From Streptomyces mirabilis (GTDB lineage Bacteria > Actinomycetota > Actinomycetes > Streptomycetales > Streptomycetaceae): a stretch of 64,000 nucleotides of DNA. The notes beneath the pieces were generated by a model. The model had not been told where the DNA came from. It was given only the letters and a program-made list of their open reading frames with translations, and did no database searches. The stretch is from NCBI RefSeq assembly GCF_039503195.1, contig NZ_JBCJKP010000001.1, positions 5,828,001 through 5,892,000 of the forward strand, in the 5' to 3' direction. The translations under genes were made by a program, and so were the position numbers. Positions 60,374 to 64,000 of the stretch are shown piece after piece (the first letter of the stretch is position 1; each line of letters starts with the position of its first letter).

Positions 60374-61597
60374 TTACCTGCTGTCCTCGCTGTCGATGCC
60401 CAGGCCCGGGAGGAGACCGGGCAGCAGCGGGGGCAGGGTGACGTCCGGCGCGCCACTCGTCGGGCTGGACTTGCCGGCCGACGGGGACGAGCTGGTGGTG
60501 TCCTTGGGCGGGTCCAGGAGACCGCCCGTGGTGCCGCCGAGCAGGCCCTCACCGGTGCTGCTGGTGCTGGACGGCTTCGGCTTGCCGCTGCTGTGGCTGC
60601 CGGTGCCGGAGCCGCTGCTGGCGCTGGGCGCCGGACGGTCCGTACCGGACGACGAGCCGGGGGCGTCCGAACTTGCACCCCGGTGACGGCCCGTGCCCTC
60701 CTTCGCCGGGGCTCCCGGGAGCAACGGGTCGACCTCTTCGTCTATGGCTGCGAACACCGACGAGACCTGCTGACTGACGTCGCCGAGCTGGACGGGCAGC
60801 CGGTCGCGCAGTGCGCCCCAGGCCTCGCGGTGCGACTGGGCGAAGGCGGACAGGGCCTGGATGGGGCCCAGCGAACCGTCCCGCTCGTACGCCTCGTACA
60901 GCAGGCGGTGGCCCTCGGAGGCGTCGTGCTGCATGCCGGACAGGGCGCGGCGGATCTCGCCCAGGGACTCGTGGTCGAGGTGGCCCGAGCGGCCACGCTC
61001 CATCAGCCGGCGTGCCTCGCTCAGGCGTGTGGACGCCTGGTCGAGGTAGAGCTCGCCGCGGTCGCTGTCGCCGTGGGCCAGGCCGAGTTTGATGTCCTCC
61101 ATGCCTCGTTTGAGCCCGTAGAGCGAGTCACCGGGCAGGGCGTCGGAGCTGGCGGCCGCCACGCCGCCGAAGGCTCCGGCTGCCACGCCCACGGTGAGCC
61201 CGCCCGCGGCCAGGCCCTTGGACAAACGCGAACGCGGTCGCAGCTTCCCCAGCCCGGTCGCCCGGTGTGCGCCCCGTGCCCGGTGCGAGCGCTGCTCGGG
61301 CACGGAACGGTCCGGACCTTCGCCCCCCGCCGCGGTGCCTTCCAGCAGCATGGCCTCCATCGCTGCCACGAGCTGTGCTCGCTGCACGACCTTGACCTCG
61401 GGGTCCAGCTCCGGTTTGGGCAGCTCGCCGAGACCGGTGGCGAGGGCCAACAGAAGGCCCTGCTCGGTCTGTTCCGACGCAGCCTGGGACGGTGCCGATC
61501 CATCGGGCTGCTCGGCCGCCGTGCCCTGGTCGGACTGCTCCTCCAGGGCCTGGGCGAAGGCGTTCGCCCGCCGGTGTGCCGATACGTTCGCGATCAC
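60374..61597 (-). CDS. rsbN: RsbN, membrane-bound anti-sigma factor for BldN
   Basis: 407 residues from GTG 61597, which has GGAGG 9 bases upstream (GTG 61606 is too close to it). The N-terminal cytoplasmic part (SAHRRANAFAQALEEQSDQG, LLLALATGLGELPKPELDPE) should bind the sigma factor. A single TM segment lies near 130-150 (LAAGGLTVGVAAGAFGGVAA). The outer domain (DALPGDSLYGLKRGMEDIKL, LYLDQASTRLSEARRLMERG) is helical, then comes a long Ser/Gly/Pro-rich tail. Position directly downstream of bldN and the architecture match RsbN of S. venezuelae, which holds BldN at the membrane until aerial development (established knowledge). Confidence 0.9.
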   Translation of the reverse strand: MIANVSAHRRANAFAQALEEQSDQGTAAEQPDGSAPSQAASEQTEQGLLLALATGLGELPKPELDPEVKVVQRAQLVAAMEAMLLEGTAAGGEGPDRSVPEQRSHRARGAHRATGLGKLRPRSRLSKGLAAGGLTVGVAAGAFGGVAAASSDALPGDSLYGLKRGMEDIKLGLAHGDSDRGELYLDQASTRLSEARRLMERGRSGHLDHESLGEIRRALSGMQHDASEGHRLLYEAYERDGSLGPIQALSAFAQSHREAWGALRDRLPVQLGDVSQQVSSVFAAIDEEVDPLLPGAPAKEGTGRHRGASSDAPGSSSGTDRPAPSASSGSGTGSHSSGKPKPSSTSSTGEGLLGGTTGGLLDPPKDTTSSSPSAGKSSPTSGAPDVTLPPLLPGLLPGLGIDSEDSR

Positions 61598-61869
61598 TGG
61601 CGGCACCTCCTCTCGTCAAGACGGTCGACTCCCCAGGGGGTCCTGAGGGTTGCACGCCCCGAGTACATCCACACGATCGGGTGATCGGCGATGGCCGGGT
61701 CGTGACCACAGGGAGCCTGTATCCCGCACAACGAGCGTCGCGGCACTTGGGTTACGGACGACGGATGATCGGACCGTGAAGTCAACGGACTTTCACGGAA
61801 GGTGAGTTGAGCGTCGCTGAGTGTGTGGGATCACTGGGGCGTTCGTACGGGCCGGTGTTCGTACGGGTT

Positions 61870-62649
61870 TCAGCGGGCGTCGTCCGGGAGGAGCCGTGCC
61901 AGGGTGCGGACGGCTCGGTACTGGAGGGTCTTGATCGCGCCCTCGTTCTTGCCCATCACCCGGGCGGTCTCGGCGACCGAGAGCCCTTGCAGGAAGCGCA
62001 GGGTGACGCACTCCTGCTGCTGAGGATTGAGCCGTCGTACGGCGTCGAGCAGGGCCGCGTTCGACAGTGACTCCAGGACGGAGTCCTCGGGGCTTCGCTC
62101 GACCTCGTTCGCGTCGAGCATTTCGCCGGTGGTCACTTCGAGTCGGAATCGGCTCGATTTGAAATGGTCCGCGACCAGGTTGCGGGCGATGGTGACCAGC
62201 CAGGCGCCGAAGTCGCGGCCCTGCCAGGTGAACGTCCCGATGCGGCGCAGGGCGCGCAGGAACGTCTCACTGGTGAGGTCCTCGGCGGTCGCCTTGCCGC
62301 CGACGCGGTAGTAGATGTAGCGGTACACGGTGTCGCTGTACTGGTCGTAGAGGCGGCCGAAGGCGTCGGCCTCGCCGGCCTGGGCGCGCTCGACGAGATC
62401 CATCATCCGGGCGCTGTCGCTGTCTGCGGCCGGGCGGCGTGCGGTGGGCGTGGCGGCCGAGCCCGAGCGGCCTCGTCTGCCGACCGCCGCGCTGCCCTCG
62501 GCCAGGGCGTAGCAAGGGCCGAGGGGCGCGGGGACGGCGGCGAGGGCGGGGACGGCGTACGCGGTGGGGACGAAGCCGCGCAAGCGGTCCAGGACCGTTG
62601 CGCGCAGCGTAGCCAGGCCCGAGGCGTCAACCCCGACGTGTGAGTACAC
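61870..62649 (-). CDS. bldN: ECF sigma factor BldN (aerial mycelium development)
   Basis: 259 residues from GTG 62649. It has the ~85-residue N-terminal extension typical of pro-BldN (VGVDASGLATLRATVLDRLR, RRPAADSDSARMM) before region 2 (AFGRLYDQYSDTVYRYIYYR, VGGKATAEDLTSETFLRALR) and region 4 (LLDAVRRLNPQQQECVTLRF, AETARVMGKNEGAIKTLQYR). In S. coelicolor the extension is removed proteolytically. BldN drives bldM and the chaplin and rodlin genes, and its own gene is repressed by BldD with c-di-GMP (established knowledge). Confidence 0.96.
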   Translation of the reverse strand: MYSHVGVDASGLATLRATVLDRLRGFVPTAYAVPALAAVPAPLGPCYALAEGSAAVGRRGRSGSAATPTARRPAADSDSARMMDLVERAQAGEADAFGRLYDQYSDTVYRYIYYRVGGKATAEDLTSETFLRALRRIGTFTWQGRDFGAWLVTIARNLVADHFKSSRFRLEVTTGEMLDANEVERSPEDSVLESLSNAALLDAVRRLNPQQQECVTLRFLQGLSVAETARVMGKNEGAIKTLQYRAVRTLARLLPDDAR

Positions 62650-62983
62650 GGGACTCCCAGAGGCAGAGCTTCCATCACGTGCAGTGCGGGACCGTTCACC
62701 CGTCGTAGCGACGGAGGGGTACCGGTTTGCGTCTGAGGAGAATAACGCTTCGTACAGGCAGCGCTACACCGAGTTGCTCAAATCATCGATTACGTCGCTT
62801 CTGTAACCGATTGACGCCTGATCAAGTGCCGTACGGTGACCGATTGTTGATCGGATGGGTTCGGGTTCCGTCTGGGTGCGGGGCGTGTTGTGGCCGTGTG
62901 GGGGTGGGGTGACTGGGCGGGGGGCCACGGGGGTAGGACAGGGGATTGGCCGACTTCCGGCGGGGTGCTCCGGACGGCTTTCC
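62650..62983 (-). promoter_or_regulatory. bldN upstream region
   Basis: Holds the bldN promoter(s). TCAC-CCGTC-GTAG at 62696-62708 is one base from the TNAC-N5-GTNA outline of a BldD site, ~50 bases from the start codon. TTAC-N9-GTAA at 62786-62802 is another inverted repeat in an AT-rich pocket. No gene is seen. Confidence 0.4.
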
Positions 62984-63200
62984 TCGCCCCCGCCGCTCCT
63001 ACCCGTCCCGTCCCTGGGGCTCCGCCCCCAGGCCCCGGGTGGGTTTGTCGGGTGCCCCGCGCCCCTGAGGCACGGGGCCGCGCCCCGGCCCCCCGGCGGC
63101 CTGAACGGCCTCGTCCTCACACGCCGGACGGCTGGAGGCCTTTGGGGGCGCGGGGAAACCGCGCGCCGAGTTCCCACCGGCCGGGAGTCGGAAAACCGCG
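62984..63200 (+). repeat. Intergenic mosaic repeat, inverse copy of 39203-39342
   Basis: CTCGCCCCCGCCGCTCCTAC, then CCTGGGGCTCCGCCCCCAGG near 63013, GGGTGGGTTTGTCGGGTG and CGCGCCCCTGAGGCAC are the complement of the 39203 block with ~30 bases missing. A second module set follows: CTCGTCCTCACACGCCGGAC at ~63110 and a GGGGCGCGGGGAAACCGCGC element at 63145. It lies 3' of the minus-strand HAD gene. Confidence 0.7.
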
Positions 63201-63229
63201 GACGGCCGGGGGTGGGCGTAGTCCGGGGG

Positions 63230-64000
63230 TCAGCGGCGGCGGCGGTGGAGGGCGATGGCGGCGGCTGTGCCGCCGGCCACGGCGCCGACTCCGGCCGCGG
63301 CGGGGATCCCGACCTTCGCGGCCTTGCGGGCCGTGCGGTAGTCGCGCAGACGCCACTCGAACGTACGAGCGTGTTTGCGGAGTTTCGTGTCCGGGTTGAT
63401 CGCGTGGGGGTGGCCGACCAGGGACAGCATGGGGATGTCGTTGTGCGAGTCGCTGTAGGCGGCGCAGCGGGACAGGTCCAGGCCCTCCGCGGCGGCCAGC
63501 GCGCGGACCGCCTCCGCCTTCGCCGGGCCGTGCAGGGGCTCGCCCACCAGCTTGCCCGTGTAGACGCCGTCCACCGACTCCGCGACCGTGCCCAGCGCAC
63601 CGGTCAGGCCCAGCCGACGGGCGATCACCGTGGCGATCTCCACGGGCGCCGCCGTGACCAGCCAGACCTTCTGACCCGCGTCCAGGTGGGCCTGGGCGAG
63701 GGCGCGCGTACCGGGCCAGATGCGTTCGGCCATGTACTCGTCGTAGATCTCCTCGCCGATCGACATCAGCTCCGCGACCCGGTGGCCCTTGACGATCGAG
63801 AGTGCCGAGTCGCGGGCGTCCTGCATGTGTTCCGGGTCCTCGACGCCGGCCAGCCTGAACCACGCCTGCTGCCAGGCGAACCGGGCGAGGTCGCGGGTCT
63901 CGAAGAACTTCCGCTTGTACAGGCCGCGGCCGAAGTGGAAGAGGGCGGCGCCTTGCATCACGGTGTTGTCGAGGTCGAAGAAGGCCGCGGCCTTCTCGTC
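63230..64000 (-). CDS. HAD-IB family hydrolase, SerB-like (5' end outside window)
   Basis: Partial, 256 residues plus stop visible; the start lies beyond 64000. The first visible residues, [20 protein letters not shown], contain HAD motif I (DLDNT). [20 protein letters not shown] is motif [22 protein letters not shown] with [20 protein letters not shown] holds motifs III and IV, as in phosphoserine-phosphatase-like HAD-IB enzymes. The C-terminus has a hydrophobic segment ([20 protein letters not shown]) followed by HRRRR, suggesting membrane attachment. It resembles mycobacterial SerB1 (Rv0505c), part of the same conserved neighbourhood. Confidence 0.9.
   Translation of the reverse strand, partial: DEKAAAFFDLDNTVMQGAALFHFGRGLYKRKFFETRDLARFAWQQAWFRLAGVEDPEHMQDARDSALSIVKGHRVAELMSIGEEIYDEYMAERIWPGTRALAQAHLDAGQKVWLVTAAPVEIATVIARRLGLTGALGTVAESVDGVYTGKLVGEPLHGPAKAEAVRALAAAEGLDLSRCAAYSDSHNDIPMLSLVGHPHAINPDTKLRKHARTFEWRLRDYRTARKAAKVGIPAAAGVGAVAGGTAAAIALHRRRR

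Overview
The window reads as chromosomal core DNA of a Streptomyces. It has very high GC with strong third-position G/C bias, frequent GTG/TTG starts and 1-4 base gene overlaps. It carries family-specific genes (sigE-cseABC, bldN-rsbN, lsr2, disA, an auxiliary trpS), an rRNA operon without tRNAs in its spacer, and a small gene for the actinobacterial ribosomal protein bS22. Gene order resembles the conserved S. coelicolor block around clpC, sigE, disA, proC and bldN. Species cannot be given from the sequence alone.

Layout. (1) 1-5559: a cofactor operon, DUF2520/Rossmann protein, panC, nadB, nadC, coaX, making pantothenate, NAD and CoA precursors. (2) 5934-9292: small conserved Streptomyces genes, a BlaI-type regulator, a short ArgA-like acetyltransferase, the nucleoid protein Lsr2 and an SCO3374-like gene on the minus strand. 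(3) 9723-12313: clpC with a strong terminator, tail to tail with a 1046-residue NACHT-LRR protein (12312-15452, minus), the best candidate for an immune or antiphage system here. (4) 15946-18887: secreted M23 peptidase, then a divergent TetR/DHA2 efflux pair with a paired operator. (5) 19585-23119 (minus): the cell-envelope stress operon sigE-cseA-cseB-cseC, with cseC interrupted by a one-base frameshift. (6) 23386-28266: mutY, a membrane-anchored protein, disA and radA (genome integrity and c-di-AMP). (7) 28474-33819: an ECF-sigma-like/zinc-motif/TM/BACON fusion, an Rv0495c-like protein, a Ppx/GppA phosphatase, a frameshifted sugar-phosphate isomerase and a TetR gene. (8) 34060-45874: ilvD, a PQQ-repeat Ser/Thr kinase, small genes, a methyltransferase, a SulP transporter, an ABC exporter whose start codon sits in a 22-bp palindrome, proC, and an auxiliary tryptophanyl-tRNA synthetase behind a classical attenuator with a Trp-Trp leader peptide. 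(9) 46583-51808: 16S-23S-5S rRNA operon with terminator. (10) 51835-60260: HAD phosphatase, membrane protein, MFS, acuC, then the conserved module phosphatase-like/HTH/bS22/epimerase/acyltransferase. (11) 60374-64000 (minus): rsbN-bldN developmental sigma/anti-sigma pair and a partial HAD-IB (SerB-like) gene.

Two cross-cutting observations. First, three genes (nadB, cseC and the isomerase) each appear to lack one base at or beside a G/C homopolymer, which suggests sequencing indels more than real gene loss. Second, most long intergenic gaps are filled with one mosaic family of GC-rich repeats that lie just 3' of stop codons. The family includes a degenerate six-unit tandem array (19068-19405) and a cluster of GGGGCTGCGCCCC-type hairpins (55793-56095).
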